Shown: positions 32,541 to 42,675 of the stretch, one piece after another
Layout of the letters: each line of letters opens with the position of its first letter
How positions within the stretch are numbered: position 1 is the first letter of the stretch
DNA from: Triangularia verruculosa
Lineage: Eukaryota > Ascomycota > Sordariomycetes > Sordariales > Podosporaceae
Assembly: GCA_033296885.1 (NCBI GenBank)
Contig: MU863896.1
Location: 186,001 to 250,000, forward strand
DNA: 64,000 nt
Reading direction: 5' to 3'
Made by a program: the position numbers and the translations under genes
The notes under the pieces: generated by a model
Databases searched by the model: none
What the model saw: the letters and a program-made list of their open reading frames with translations, nothing else
Told to the model about the DNA's origin: nothing

Positions 32541-33666
32541 GATGGATTTGTCTCACGGGGTGTTGGTTGAGTGAGGGGGTTGTGAGATTGGGGTGAGTGA
32601 GGCTTTGAGAGGTGAGATGTTCATGAGATGAGATGGCAGTGACATCCTTGCATGAGGTTGGATGTGGACACTGTCGCTGTGCTGCCAAGACTTTGACAAG
32701 TTGGCAGCTGGGAGGCAGGTGTTGGATAGGCTCCACCATGTACATCCTACAAAGGAAGTCGACTTACACTGAACTTTGTCCATGAGTCTCTTGATTCGCA
32801 AGTAAACATGTAGCGCTTTCAAGGCCTCTCTTTCTTGTGGATGGGGTGGATTGGTGTTATCTCAGATGGCTTTCTGATATCATGCAGGCTAATCAGGACC
32901 ACAAATGAGAAGAGTCATGTGTCTTGCGCCTCAAAAGCTTCCATCCGGAAATGTTGCCGGCGATCAGTCAAGACAATCGGGTTTTGGTAGAATACGAGGC
33001 TCGTGTCAGAATAACTGCAGTACCCTTTATATGTTCATTTTTTTTTCTTTATAAACGACCGTCACAAGGCTGGAAAAAGTCAGGGGTGAGATGCTGCACC
33101 TTTGCTGAGGTTGTCAAGCCTCGCAGTGGCTGAAGACCTTCCCCGCGGTTGCTGCCTTGAGTGCCGTGGGTCACGGTGGGTGGCATGCTCTCTTGGACGG
33201 GAGGTACCAACTGTACGGACACCCCCTCATTCCACCAAACTCTGCATGTGTGAATCAGGAACCTTGGGTTTAGGAGAAGCCTCAGTGTGGGTCTTGGGCT
33301 TTCTTCTTCTTTTCGTCCAAATTGATGCATCTGGTATTGTCGTGAGCCACTTTGCCGGCTTGCCGCTCCTGCCTTTCCTGCAACTTCTCTCACCGTCCCT
33401 GCCGTCCCTGCTGTCCCTGTGGTCCCTGTGGTCCCTGTGGTCCCCCGCCCTTTCATTCGACCACATCACCGCGGGGATTTCATCAGTTTTTTCACTTTCA
33501 CCATTTCCTAGTGTTATCCGAAAACCTGCATCAGCCTGATTTTGTTCTCTGGCACAGTCCGAAATCCCCTTCCCCATCCACGTCAAACCCGCCCATCAAT
33601 CCTAGCTATGGTCGGTGATCAGACGACTTGAGCTGCGATATTGTCACCCCAGAACACAGAGACGCG
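32541..33666. other. Divergent promoter region with a 9-bp minisatellite
   Basis: 1.1 kb between the coiled-coil gene (minus) and the PARP-E2 gene (plus). A short tandem array lies at 33395-33448. No coding frame is supported. Confidence 0.5.
33395..33448. repeat. 9-bp tandem repeat (gtccctgtg), about 6 copies
   Basis: Copies begin at 33395, 33404, 33413, 33422, 33431 and 33440, each starting gtccc, with variants in the last three bases of the early copies. The array lies ~220 bp upstream of the PARP-E2 start, in its promoter or 5' UTR. Confidence 0.8.
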
Positions 33667-36600
33667 ATGACGTTGAAACGGTTCAAGGCCGATGTGGTCT
33701 CTGCCCGACAAAAGGTCACTGGCGACGGCCTGGCTGGAGTCCTGGACATCAAGGACGGCATCTCTGACGGCGAGATTGTCTTGGTACTTCAACACCCCGA
33801 ACTGAGCCGGAAAGTACGACTCCATGTTTTGGCACAGGATCCTGCAGAGTATCCCGACGGCAACATGTTCATGTTGTACACAGAGGACGAGCCACCGGCG
33901 CCGATCGAAAGGTTGATCGCGAGCACGGTAGATTACCTCCCTGGCCTGACCGTCTACGAAGTCGCCTCTGAGATCTCCAGGCAGATGAAGTCGACCGAAG
34001 ACATGTCGGAGGATCAAGATGAGGAGGATGTTAGTGGCGACGACTTTTGCTTTCCCCACGAAGCCGACGACGATTATGCGGATGAGTTGTTTGGCCTGAA
34101 AGAGCGACCGTTCTCGGCAAGCAACTCGACTCTCGCAGAGCCACAACCACTATCTGCCACGGATAAGTTGCTTCTTTCACGCATCAGGCGCGATTTGCGC
34201 CAAGCGCACGATGCTGGGTTCAAAGTTGGACTGGTCTCCAAGTTCGGCCAGACAGCCATATCCGGCATCGTTTCCATCTCGACACGGGTAGAGAGACTGG
34301 GACTGTCAGAGGAGGTATTGGAGGCTTGGGATCTGGAGAACAGCGAATACATTGTGCTCCTGCTGCGATTTCAGACATACCGCCCCCTCGAGACCATCCT
34401 TGAAAAGCCGGCATCCTCACTCTCGCTCAGCTTTCGAATCGGAAAATGCAAGAAGTACAAGCCGTCGGAAAGGGAGGCCATGGAGGCATTTGTTGATAGC
34501 ACGAATCCCGGAGTGGCGCAAGAATACCTCCAGGACGAGGAGGAACAGAGACACGCTATCCAGGCTGTGGTCACCGAGGGACTGCAAAAGTTTTTCATCT
34601 CTAACTCGTTGAATCAATTTTTGAACGAGAGCTTCGTCCCCATCGTCAAGATCCGACAACAGTCGGGTCACGGCTGGGACCAGGCAAACGAGTTATACCA
34701 GAATCTCGCCACCAACCCGAACCATCAAGCTACGAATGATGAGCCGATGCCCGATGCGAAGCCGGAACGTCATCCAGTTCTAGGCGATCATCTACAGGAC
34801 GCCAAGAGAAACGAACGCAGCTTCCCCTTGGTTGCAATGCAATTTGCAATGCGCTATCTCGTCAAGTGCACAGAGTACTGCTTGAGATGCCATCGAAAAA
34901 TCGAGGCCGAGTTTGAAGCACTCCAACCTTATGTGTGCGACAATCCTCTTTGCTTATTCCAGTACATGTCCATGGGCTTTGGACCTAGCATCGAGCCGAT
35001 TATCCTCAATGAGCCGTACGTTGTCGACCTCCTCGTCAGCCTTTGCTATGCTGCCGTTCAGACAAACGCTATGGCTGGACCCAGAGCTGCCGCAACATCT
35101 GGCTGTGCATTCCCGATACGTAGTCTGCCGGTTGGCCTACGTTTTAGCGTGCCCAATTTACTCAGCTCTGGGGGTCATCGCTGGAGGGGGATTCTGGATG
35201 GGGAGAAGCTCCTCCTCTGTGAGAGCGTTGACGACATTCAACAACTGGCAAGGTATCGTTGGATTGCCGTATGCACTCCCGAAAATATGGTGCGTCATGC
35301 GCGAGTACAAGAAGTTCAGACCACGCAGAGCACAGCTATACTGTCTCTCAGTCAGTTACAGTCATATGTTTTTCTCCCAGCGGATCCAGTGCCATTTCAA
35401 GCCCCCGCCGACCTAATAGGTACCTCTGTGAGGGTATTTCCATACGACACTGATTTCGACACGCTGGATGAAGCTGGCAAGGGCTTGGCGATCAGACAGC
35501 AGCTGGACAATCTGCCTCCTATTCTTAAACTGGAGTCATGGCTAACAAGCCACCCCCAGTCTCCCTTGAAGGCCATGGACGAAGTATCTCCTGCTGCAGC
35601 ATCCATCTTGCAGTGGATTGTATCGTCCAATCGATCCTGCATCTATCAAGTTGACCGTCGTCGATATCGACCATCGCCCTCAGATGTGGACAGACCAGCG
35701 GGCAAAGGAAGAGATCGACACCATCAACGAATCCTAGGGATGGATTCGTGGGTGCAGTTCCGTTTTGCCCAAGGCTCACCAGAAAAAGAGCGTCAGTTTA
35801 CCCGAGCTCTCCAGGAAGTTGCGCGGAGGAAGGATTTCAAAGGCCACCCTACCATCTTGGCATGGCACGGGAGCCACCTTGCCAATTGGCACAGCATCTT
35901 GCGGACCGGCCTGGATTTCAAGGTGATTTCATGCGGGCGCGCCTTCGGTAACGGGGTATACTTCAGCCCGGACTTCAACACAAGTGTCTACTACGCAGGG
36001 GTTGGCGCAGTGTGGCCCAATTCCGACCTTCAAATCACTCAGTGCATGAGTCTGAACGAGATCATCAATGTTCCCGAGGAATTTGTGTCCACTAGCCCAC
36101 ACTATGTTGTCAGTCAACTGGACTGGCAACAGTGTCGATACCTATTCGTGAAGCCGAGGGCTGATGTTAGCCTGTCGCTGCCCGCTTCGACGACCACACA
36201 CAACACCTCTTCATCGACTACGCCACCTAGCAAACCGGGTACCCTTGCTATTCCTGTCCGTTCACAGCAGAAGGGGCGGGAGGTAAAAGGGGAGCACAAC
36301 CATCATCTGCAAATCCCTTTGTGTGCAATTCCACCAAGAGTTGTTCAAGCAACCGGGGCGGATGCAGCTATCTCAAACATGCCGGCCAAGCGAGCGCGTG
36401 ACAGCCCCGAACTTAGTGAGGACGAGGATGCTGAGGACGTGGCTCTCTTGGGAAGTGACACGGAGACGGACGAACCTTCCACTCGGCGCCAGAAGAGGAT
36501 GAGCCTGGAGAAGGGTGATCGTGCAAGCCTTGGTTTTCCAACGTCAGTCAATACCGCGTTTTCTGAACAAGACAGCTCGCTGACACTATGTTTTAGACCT

Positions 36601-37257
36601 GCTCATGATGAGCCAATGACGGACTTCATCCCAGGCACCCTTGATTTCTCGACGCTCCCTCGTCTACCACCTCCCCTGAGTGGCAATGACTCGGCGATTA
36701 AGGCACTGAGCCGCGAGCTCAAGACTCTTCAGTCTTTGCAGTCGAAGACACCTCTGCATGAACTGGGCTGGTTTATCGACTTTGACAAGGTCGAGAACCT
36801 CTTTCAATGGATCGTGGAGCTCCACTCCTTTGAGTCTTGCACGCCACTTGCCCAGGATATGAAGAAAGCCGATGTCAAGTCGCTCGTATTCGAGATCCGG
36901 TTTCCCAAGTCTTTCCCCTTCAACCCACCGTTTGTGCGCGCCATTCGCCCCATGTTTCTCAACTTTCTGCAGGGCGGAGGAGGGCATGTGACGGCAGGAG
37001 GGGCGATGTGCATGGAGCTGTTGACGTCGTCTGGTTGGAGTCCAGCGAACAGCATGGAGAGCGTCTTGATGCAAATCCGCATGGCCTTGTTGAGTGACAA
37101 CCCACGGCCGGCGCGGTTGGTGCCCATCAAAAAGGGGGGTTCCAAATATCCAGACTATGGCGTTGGGGAAGCCATTGAGGCGTACAAGCGGGCCGCGGGC
37201 ACGCATGGTTGGGTAATTCCAAGCGACTTTTTCGAGACGGCGATGGGTGTTCAGTGA
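33667..37257 (+). CDS. PARP-family ADP-ribosyltransferase fused to a UBE2Q-like E2 domain
   Basis: The frame from the ATG at 33667 encodes 1196 residues if unspliced, or 1178 if a 54-nt intron at 36543-36596 is removed. The N-terminal ~350 residues resemble the RWD/UBC-like front of PARP6/8-type proteins. A Cys pair region (CTEYCLRCHRK...CDNPLCLFQYMSMGFG) follows. The ART domain has H734 in WHGSHLANWHSILRTGL and Y765 in GRAFGNGVYFS. The third triad position, Glu in PARP1, appears to be H812 (SPHYVVS). This predicts mono-ADP-ribosylation or no activity. An acidic, basic-tipped linker leads to a C-terminal E2 fold with FPKSFPFNPPFVR and the catalytic Cys in GGAMCMELLTSSGWSPANSMESVLMQI, strikingly like UBE2Q. 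PARP plus UBC architectures are known in fungi; substrates are not. Neither domain shows a break. Confidence 0.93.
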   Translation: MTLKRFKADVVSARQKVTGDGLAGVLDIKDGISDGEIVLVLQHPELSRKVRLHVLAQDPAEYPDGNMFMLYTEDEPPAPIERLIASTVDYLPGLTVYEVASEISRQMKSTEDMSEDQDEEDVSGDDFCFPHEADDDYADELFGLKERPFSASNSTLAEPQPLSATDKLLLSRIRRDLRQAHDAGFKVGLVSKFGQTAISGIVSISTRVERLGLSEEVLEAWDLENSEYIVLLLRFQTYRPLETILEKPASSLSLSFRIGKCKKYKPSEREAMEAFVDSTNPGVAQEYLQDEEEQRHAIQAVVTEGLQKFFISNSLNQFLNESFVPIVKIRQQSGHGWDQANELYQNLATNPNHQATNDEPMPDAKPERHPVLGDHLQDAKRNERSFPLVAMQFAMRYLVKCTEYCLRCHRKIEAEFEALQPYVCDNPLCLFQYMSMGFGPSIEPIILNEPYVVDLLVSLCYAAVQTNAMAGPRAAATSGCAFPIRSLPVGLRFSVPNLLSSGGHRWRGILDGEKLLLCESVDDIQQLARYRWIAVCTPENMVRHARVQEVQTTQSTAILSLSQLQSYVFLPADPVPFQAPADLIGTSVRVFPYDTDFDTLDEAGKGLAIRQQLDNLPPILKLESWLTSHPQSPLKAMDEVSPAAASILQWIVSSNRSCIYQVDRRRYRPSPSDVDRPAGKGRDRHHQRILGMDSWVQFRFAQGSPEKERQFTRALQEVARRKDFKGHPTILAWHGSHLANWHSILRTGLDFKVISCGRAFGNGVYFSPDFNTSVYYAGVGAVWPNSDLQITQCMSLNEIINVPEEFVSTSPHYVVSQLDWQQCRYLFVKPRADVSLSLPASTTTHNTSSSTTPPSKPGTLAIPVRSQQKGREVKGEHNHHLQIPLCAIPPRVVQATGADAAISNMPAKRARDSPELSEDEDAEDVALLGSDTETDEPSTRRQKRMSLEKGDRASLGFPTSVNTAFSEQDSSLTLCFRPAHDEPMTDFIPGTLDFSTLPRLPPPLSGNDSAIKALSRELKTLQSLQSKTPLHELGWFIDFDKVENLFQWIVELHSFESCTPLAQDMKKADVKSLVFEIRFPKSFPFNPPFVRAIRPMFLNFLQGGGGHVTAGGAMCMELLTSSGWSPANSMESVLMQIRMALLSDNPRPARLVPIKKGGSKYPDYGVGEAIEAYKRAAGTHGWVIPSDFFETAMGVQ
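36543..36596 (+). other. Probable in-frame 54-nt intron in the PARP-E2 gene
   Basis: The stretch begins gtcagt, has gctgac 15-20 nt before ttttag, and is 54 nt, the modal intron size in this window. It is a multiple of three and carries no stop, so it is invisible to frame analysis. Splicing joins FPT to PAHDEP. Confidence 0.65.
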
Positions 37258-37897
37258 GTCCCGTGGCGTTTGGAGAGGATCTGGGTAAAACTTGCAAGTT
37301 TTGTGGTCTCTTTAAGGTTTCTTCTTGGAAGGAGAAAATGTCAGCGATTTGTGATGGTATTAGTATTGTATTGGGGGAACTAGCTGGGTAAACAGGACAG
37401 GAAACTCCCTGAAGCGGAAAAAAACATGTTAATATACATTATAGAAAATGAAGAGAATGTGACCTAAGTTCTGTGGAAAGTAAACAAAAACCTGGCGTTC
37501 AGAGTGACAGAAGAAAGGGGCTACACACCCGGGTGTGGCTTTAGCGTTGGCGCCCCATATTGAACAGAGCTTACCCCTGCCAATTTGGTCTTCAGCTCCA
37601 GCCTCACCCCCACATGGACAGCCTCGCCAATCAACCAACGACTTTTTGGGTGGGCAAGGCAAGCTCAGGAAAAAAAGTGCCCCGCCTAACAACTCTTGTC
37701 TGCTGCTCTGCCAAAACTCGATTGCGACAGCCTTGCCGCGACACACCTCCAAGACTTTTCCAAAGCGGTTTGCGATTACTGTTTGTTTTCTTTTTCCATT
37801 TAATTGTACCGGGGGTTTGTTTGATCGCGGCGGCCTTTTCACCACCAAACAACAACAACAACAACAACAAAACTCCAACCGCAGAAAAAAAAAGAAG
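37258..37897. other. Spacer between PARP-E2 and rrp42
   Basis: 3' UTR of the PARP-E2 gene and promoter of rrp42. A (CAA)n run directly precedes the rrp42 start (37850-37870). No coding frame supported. Confidence 0.5.
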
Positions 37898-39105
37898 ATG
37901 GCCCAACAACAACAACACGTCCTCCTCTCGCCGGCGGAGCTCGCGTACCTGCACTCGTCGCTGTCGCTGACGCCGCCGATCCGGCCGGACGGGAGGTCGG
38001 CTACGCAGTTTAGGCCTCTGTCGGCGGAGACGGGGATCTTGCCTGGGACGAACGGGTCGGCGAGGGTGTGTTTTGCGGATGGGACAGAGGCGATTGTGGG
38101 GGTCAAGGCGGAGATTGAGAGGACGAAGAGGAGGTGGGATGATGATGGGGTTTATAGGGAGAATGCCCAGCAACATCAGGAACAAGAGGGGGAGGGGAAA
38201 GAGGGGGAAGGGCAGGAGGGAAGTGGTGATTGGGTTGAGCTCACGGTGGAGATACCGGGGTTGAGGGATGATGATTCGGGGACGGCGTTTTTGGGGAGGA
38301 TGCTGGGGGAGGCGCTGCTGGCGGATGGGGGGTTTGTGGGGAGGTTGAGGGTGAATAGGAGGTTTCATTGGAAGGTTTTTCTTGATGTGAGTTTTTTGTT
38401 TCTGGTAGTTTGGTTTGGGGGGTTGCTGACGAAATATTGTGGTGCAACTAGATTCTCCTGATTTCGCCGCCATTGTCGTATCCATTGCCGTTGCTGTCGC
38501 TGACTACACACCTCGCTTTGCTGGCGACACGGCTTCCAAAGCTGAAGAGCGAGGGGGACGAGGACCCGTTTTTTGACGATGACTGGGCTGCGGCGCGGTA
38601 TCTTTACGCGAGGGATCCCGTTACAAAAAAGGTTGTGGAGAGGCCCCCGGTTACGTTGTTGGTTATGGCGGTGGGGGGGAATATCATTTTTGATCCGTCC
38701 AAGGAGGAACTCGCGGTGGCGGATGTTGCGCTGGCGGTGTCGATTGGGGATGATGCGACGGCGACGAAGACAAAAGAAGATGAGATGGAGGTTGATTCTT
38801 CTTCTGGGAGGAATTTGAAGTTGTTGTCGATTAGGACTGTTGATCCGCCTTCGAGGTTGACGCCGCCGGGTGTGGCCAATGCGGCGAATAGCGCTTATGG
38901 GCATGCGCAGGTTGTCAATACGGCGGCGACGCAAAAGATGCCGGAGGCGAGGCAGACGGAGAGCGAGGCGGTGGAGGGTGTTTGGAAGCCGCCTAGGGGA
39001 GGTGCCAAGGCGAGTGTGATGGGGGCGCTGGTGCAGAAGGTGTTGGTTAAGGGGGGTGTGGCGGATGAGGTGTTGGATGCGTTGGAGGGGGTTGATACTT
39101 CTTGA
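37898..39105 (+). CDS. rrp42: RNA exosome core subunit Rrp42 (RNase PH-like, EXOSC7)
   Basis: Two exons, 37898-38386 and 38452-39105, with a 65-nt intron; 380 aa. Start MAQQQQHVLLSPAELAYL. The RNase PH-like fold is seen in IRPDGRSATQFRPL, LPGTNGSARVCFADGTEAIVGVK, then LTVEIPGLRDDD, and across the intron FHWKVFLD-ILLISPPLSYPLPL. The order and wording closely follow yeast Rrp42. The second RNase PH half contains PPVTLLVMAVGGNIIFDPSKEE. Eukaryotic exosome PH subunits are catalytically dead and form the hexameric RNA channel. An acidic insertion (about 130-150) and a second around WDDDWAAARY distinguish it from yeast. The protein acts in nuclear and cytoplasmic RNA decay. Confidence 0.93.
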
Positions 39106-39302
39106 TCACGAGTTGACAGATTAAATGGGAAATAAGGCGAAAGAAAAGGGAACTATCAGAGCGAAGATTGTTGGAGTCATGGAAAGAAAGGGGGTATAAA
39201 TTCATGACTTTTAATGCCTCTCGGCAGTTGTAGATCTTGTTTGTACATAATTTTACATTTCACTTTCACACTCACATGTGAGGTTACGGAGGAGGAGGAA
39301 TA

Positions 39303-40187
39303 TCAAAAGATACCCAGCCACTTCTTCTTCAGCTCACCCACCATCTCCTTTTGCTGCTCATCCGTCAGGCGTTTTGGTTCCTGAGCAATGGGCGAGGCAT
39401 CGTCCACCACCACCTGCTGCTTCTTCTTCTCACCCTCGGTGCCAAACACCTGGTCTGCATCGACGGTAGCCTTCTTCAAACCAAATATACCGTGCTCCTC
39501 TGGCAAGCCGTGCGCTTTTCTGTAGGCTGTCCGCTTGGCGACGTCCTCGACGAGTTTCCTCCTCTTTTCTTGGATGCGGGCGGTGTTGTGAGCTTCGTTT
39601 AGGCGGATGACTTCAACGAGGGCGCGGGTGGAGGAGACGGGATGCCAGAAGAAGTCGGCCATGGGTGGGAGCATGTCACCGAAGGGGGTGTTGTGCTTGT
39701 AATTCAGAGTGAATGTCCAGATGGTGAGGGCAGTGAGGGTTCCCTGGACATGATGTTAGACTAACCGGTGGCGGTATTCAGGGGTGAAACATGGGGGGCG
39801 GGGCCAACGGACAAGTGTGAAGGTGATATGAACCCATTTTTGGGAGAAGAACCAATGCGCCCAGCTGCCTTCGGGGGGAGGGGTGCCGGGGTATTCCTTT
39901 CGGGCCTGGACTTTCAGTTCGGACTCGGAGAGGTCACCGCCGTAGTGACGGGGCCCGTCGCCGAGGGTTGAGCGGCGGGAGCCGGGGAGACGGGAGCCAT
40001 GGGATGGGGGGACGAAGCGTTCGGGCTTTTCGAGGACGATGGGCTTGCCGTCTTGGGAGGGTTGGTTTGTGGAGGAGAATCGGACGAGGACGATGGGGGA
40101 GGTGGTGTTGGAGGGGTTGACGAGGCGCTTCCAGATCAAGCCTCGTTGGGGGAGAAGGAAGCGGGGGATTGCGGCTGTCGAAGACAT
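39303..40187 (-). CDS. Putative mitochondrial single-span membrane protein
   Basis: Two exons, 40187-39813 and 39743-39303, with a 69-nt intron; 271 aa. The donor is the less usual gtccgt; the branch ctaac and acceptor ccag are standard. The N-terminus (MSSTAAIPRFLLPQRGLIWKRL) is basic and amphipathic, fitting a mitochondrial presequence. One membrane span crosses the intron junction (VHITFTLGTLTALTIWTFTL). A conserved-looking block follows (WHPVSSTRALVEVIRLNEAHNTARIQEKRRK) and then a Lys/Glu-rich helix ending KKKWLGIF. I do not know a function. Inner-membrane placement is an inference. The gene is divergent from cytochrome c. Confidence 0.8.
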
Positions 40188-40819
40188 GGTCGATGGTGTT
40201 TGAGCTGGTGGGTATGAGCTGGTGTAGAGATTATCACCATAGAGGCAGCTGGGGCCCTCGGCTCGGGTCAACAGTCAGCGGATTGGACGTTTGTTGCGGC
40301 TCAATCGGCGATGCATCGAGGGGAAGCAGCAAAAAAACTTGCGTCAGTGCTTCGAGCTGTTCCGGTTGGCCGATTCCCCCTTGTGGCTTAGCGCTCTGGA
40401 AACTCGTTCGTTTTTCGCTGCTCGCGCGAGACAAGGATGGCCACGTTGAAGCCACAGGCTGCGAAGCCGGGCACTTCCGACATTGCCCGCGCCGAATGAC
40501 TAAAGATTGCGGTTTGATTGGCGGTGCTCTGTCGTTAGCCCCACATTCTCCAGCCCCAGTGTGGCTCCTTTGACTGATGATGTAGGCTTGGCGGAGGTCA
40601 TTGAGTGACGAAAAGAGCCTTGTTCGTCAAAAATATTCCGGCACGCAGCGGCAAAGAGAGGCACTCGGCCAACTTTTTTTTACTAACAGCTCATCCGGAT
40701 TTTTCTCCCTCCTTTTCTTCCTCGTCTTCTTTTACGCCTTTGATCTTGCTCACCAACTTAATTGTCTAATACACACACCACACTTACCTACCTCACAACA
40801 ACCCCATAGATCTATCAAA
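40188..40819. other. Divergent promoter, mitochondrial protein and cytochrome c
   Basis: 632 bp shared by two genes for mitochondrial proteins, which could allow co-regulation. No coding frame supported; A/T-rich near 40670-40780 ahead of cytochrome c. Confidence 0.5.
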
Positions 40820-41684
40820 ATGCCTGTCGCTGCTGGTAGGTTCTGCCCTCAGTTACACACACACCGGCTGCCATGTTTCCGGCCCGCGTGAATTCTCGTC
40901 GCTTCGTTCTTTGCGAGCTGCCTCCAAACTCGCCGTCAGCCAGCCATTGGCACCTATGACGTGGCCAGAGAGGCCTTCAGAAGATGTTCTCTCTACGACT
41001 TTACTTTCATCCGACGTCGCCGACATACCCGACCACTTGCAAGCAGCTTGCTGCTCATGCCACGGCCCTCACCGCCGCTGCTTATGCGCCATTTTCCCTA
41101 CGCGCATGATGGCTTGCGCATGGGATAGAGGGACTCTCGGGGGCTAGATGAGGCATAACGCAATAGAACGAGCATGTCGAGAACTACGCAGACGCCGGAA
41201 GCACAGCCATGATTTGAACAGACAGAACTGACTCGCGGTTTTCTCGTGGATAGGTGATTCCAAGAAGGGTGCCAACCTCTTCAAGACTCGTTGCGCTCAG
41301 TGCCACACCCTCGAGGCTGGCGGCGGCAACAAGATCGGCCCCGCTCTTCACGGTCTTTTCGGCCGCAAGTCTGGTGCCGTTGAGGGCTACGCCTACACCG
41401 ATGCCAACAAGCAGAAGGGTGTTGTCTGGAACGACCAGACCCTCGTATGTTTTCCGTAACTCTTAGATTGCAGTCCGAGCTTGCCCTAACGTTCTCTCAG
41501 TTCGACTACCTCGAGAACCCCAAGAAGTACATCCCCGGCACCAAGATGGCCTTCGGCGGTCTCAAGAAGGACAAGGACAGAAATGACCTCATCACGTACG
41601 TGCTCTTCGGTTACGGTACCCTTGCGCCCCAAAATGGCACTAACACGATTTTCCTCTAGTTTCCTCAAGGAGTCTACCGCTTAA
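40820..41684 (+). CDS. cyc1: Cytochrome c
   Basis: Four exons: 40820-40835, 41254-41444, 41501-41595 and 41660-41684, encoding 108 aa. Exon 1 covers only MPVAA plus one base, followed by a 418-nt intron; the other introns are 56 and 64 nt. The heme-attachment motif is C19-A-Q-C22-H23. The axial Met lies in IPGTKMAFGGLKK. The string GDSKKGANLFKTRC and KIGPALHGLFGRKSG match Neurospora cytochrome c closely. The end is FLKESTA. The protein carries electrons from complex III to complex IV in the intermembrane space; it has no cleaved presequence. All intron phases are fixed by the known protein, so the model is very secure. Confidence 0.98.
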
Positions 41685-42222
41685 GTGATAGAACTAGAGA
41701 CATACTTTTCGGCGTAAAAGTTTGCTTTTTTTCTATTTTCTTACAGCTGGGTTGTATTAATAGAGAGCGTAAGAGACACCACGGGGAGTTCTTTGCTCTT
41801 AGAGATTTTTTTTCTTGCATTAGATCAAGGGTTCGGGCGGCGTTGATGGATGAAGCAACTGCGTCCCTTTTCGAGGCACATGACTCCCCCCACACCACCT
41901 CTGGACGGATCTGACGATGACATACGTTGGGTTCTTTCCAATATACCTCTCTGTACCATAGCACACAGTAGTAGATCTTGTTTACTGCACCTAGATGATC
42001 GATGATGACGACGGGGGTTGCCTCTGCGGCGGCCGGACCTGAATGAAATGATTCCCCTCTGCTTTGACGGCCCATATATTATTGACGTGGCGACTGACGA
42101 TTTGTATGCCATTTTGTGACCTGGGAACTAACCGGCGGTATCTGGTGTCATTTTTACTCTTTGGCCACCTTGTTACCTTGATATAATCACTTTCCACCAA
42201 TCAAATTATTGTCAAGTGTACA
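41685..42222. other. Spacer between cytochrome c and the tRNA gene
   Basis: 538 bp holding the cytochrome c 3' UTR and the tRNA upstream flank. No coding frame supported. Confidence 0.5.
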
Positions 42223-42329
42223 GGGAGCTTGGCTCAGTTGGAAGAGCGCAGGTCTCATACAAATGTATGATTTGGATGTCTAACACCAGAGTTATCCTGA
42301 GGTCGTGAGTTCGAGCCTCACAGTTCCCA
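42223..42329 (+). tRNA. tRNA-Met(CAT), elongator, with a 34-nt intron
   Basis: The acceptor stem GGGAGCT pairs with AGTTCCC (one G-T), discriminator A at 42329. The D stem is GCTC/GAGC. The anticodon stem CAGGT/TCCTG has the T31-T39 mismatch also present in yeast elongator tRNA-Met. The anticodon CAT is at 42256-42258. An intron of 34 nt (42260-42293) sits in the canonical place after position 37. The T arm is GTGAG-TTCGAGC-CTCAC. Removing the intron gives 73 nt. Elongator rather than initiator is inferred from the T arm (TTCGA) and similarity of the anticodon arm. Confidence 0.93.
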
Positions 42330-42333
42330 CAAC

Positions 42334-42337
42334 TTTT
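42334..42337 (+). terminator. Pol III T-run terminator of the tRNA gene
   Basis: Four T residues five bases after the discriminator, as expected for RNA polymerase III. Confidence 0.7.
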
Positions 42338-42675
42338 GCTTTTTGCTTCAATCCAAATACCTATGACATATGCTACACAAACATTGCCAGTGAGATGGCA
42401 TAACTTTTTGAACTACCGTGGCTTTCCTTTGTGCTCCGGCGCTCAACGCCTCTAAACTCTAATTGCTGTGGCGTTTGACTGGCGTAAATCTTCCAACCCT
42501 GCAGCATACCAAAGTTTGCTCTTCCTTCAAGCTTTCTTCCATAAGATATCGCACATTTTTAGAGAACATGCACTCTTTTATTTCCTGTTTCACCTCAAAG
42601 CAGAATCCTATCGTTCGTCCCTATTCCTCTGTACGAGTTTATTGCTCACTTCACACACCTATTCTCAATCTCAGG
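42338..42675. other. Upstream region of the unknown gene
   Basis: A frame that includes an ATG at 42568 runs in phase into the next CDS, so translation could begin there. A cag directly before the ATG at 42676 could instead be a splice acceptor of a 5' intron. Confidence 0.4.

Noticed and set aside
31756..32745. 329-codon minus-strand frame over the coiled-coil gene
   Set aside because: Pro/Arg/His-rich shadow of the real gene in another frame.
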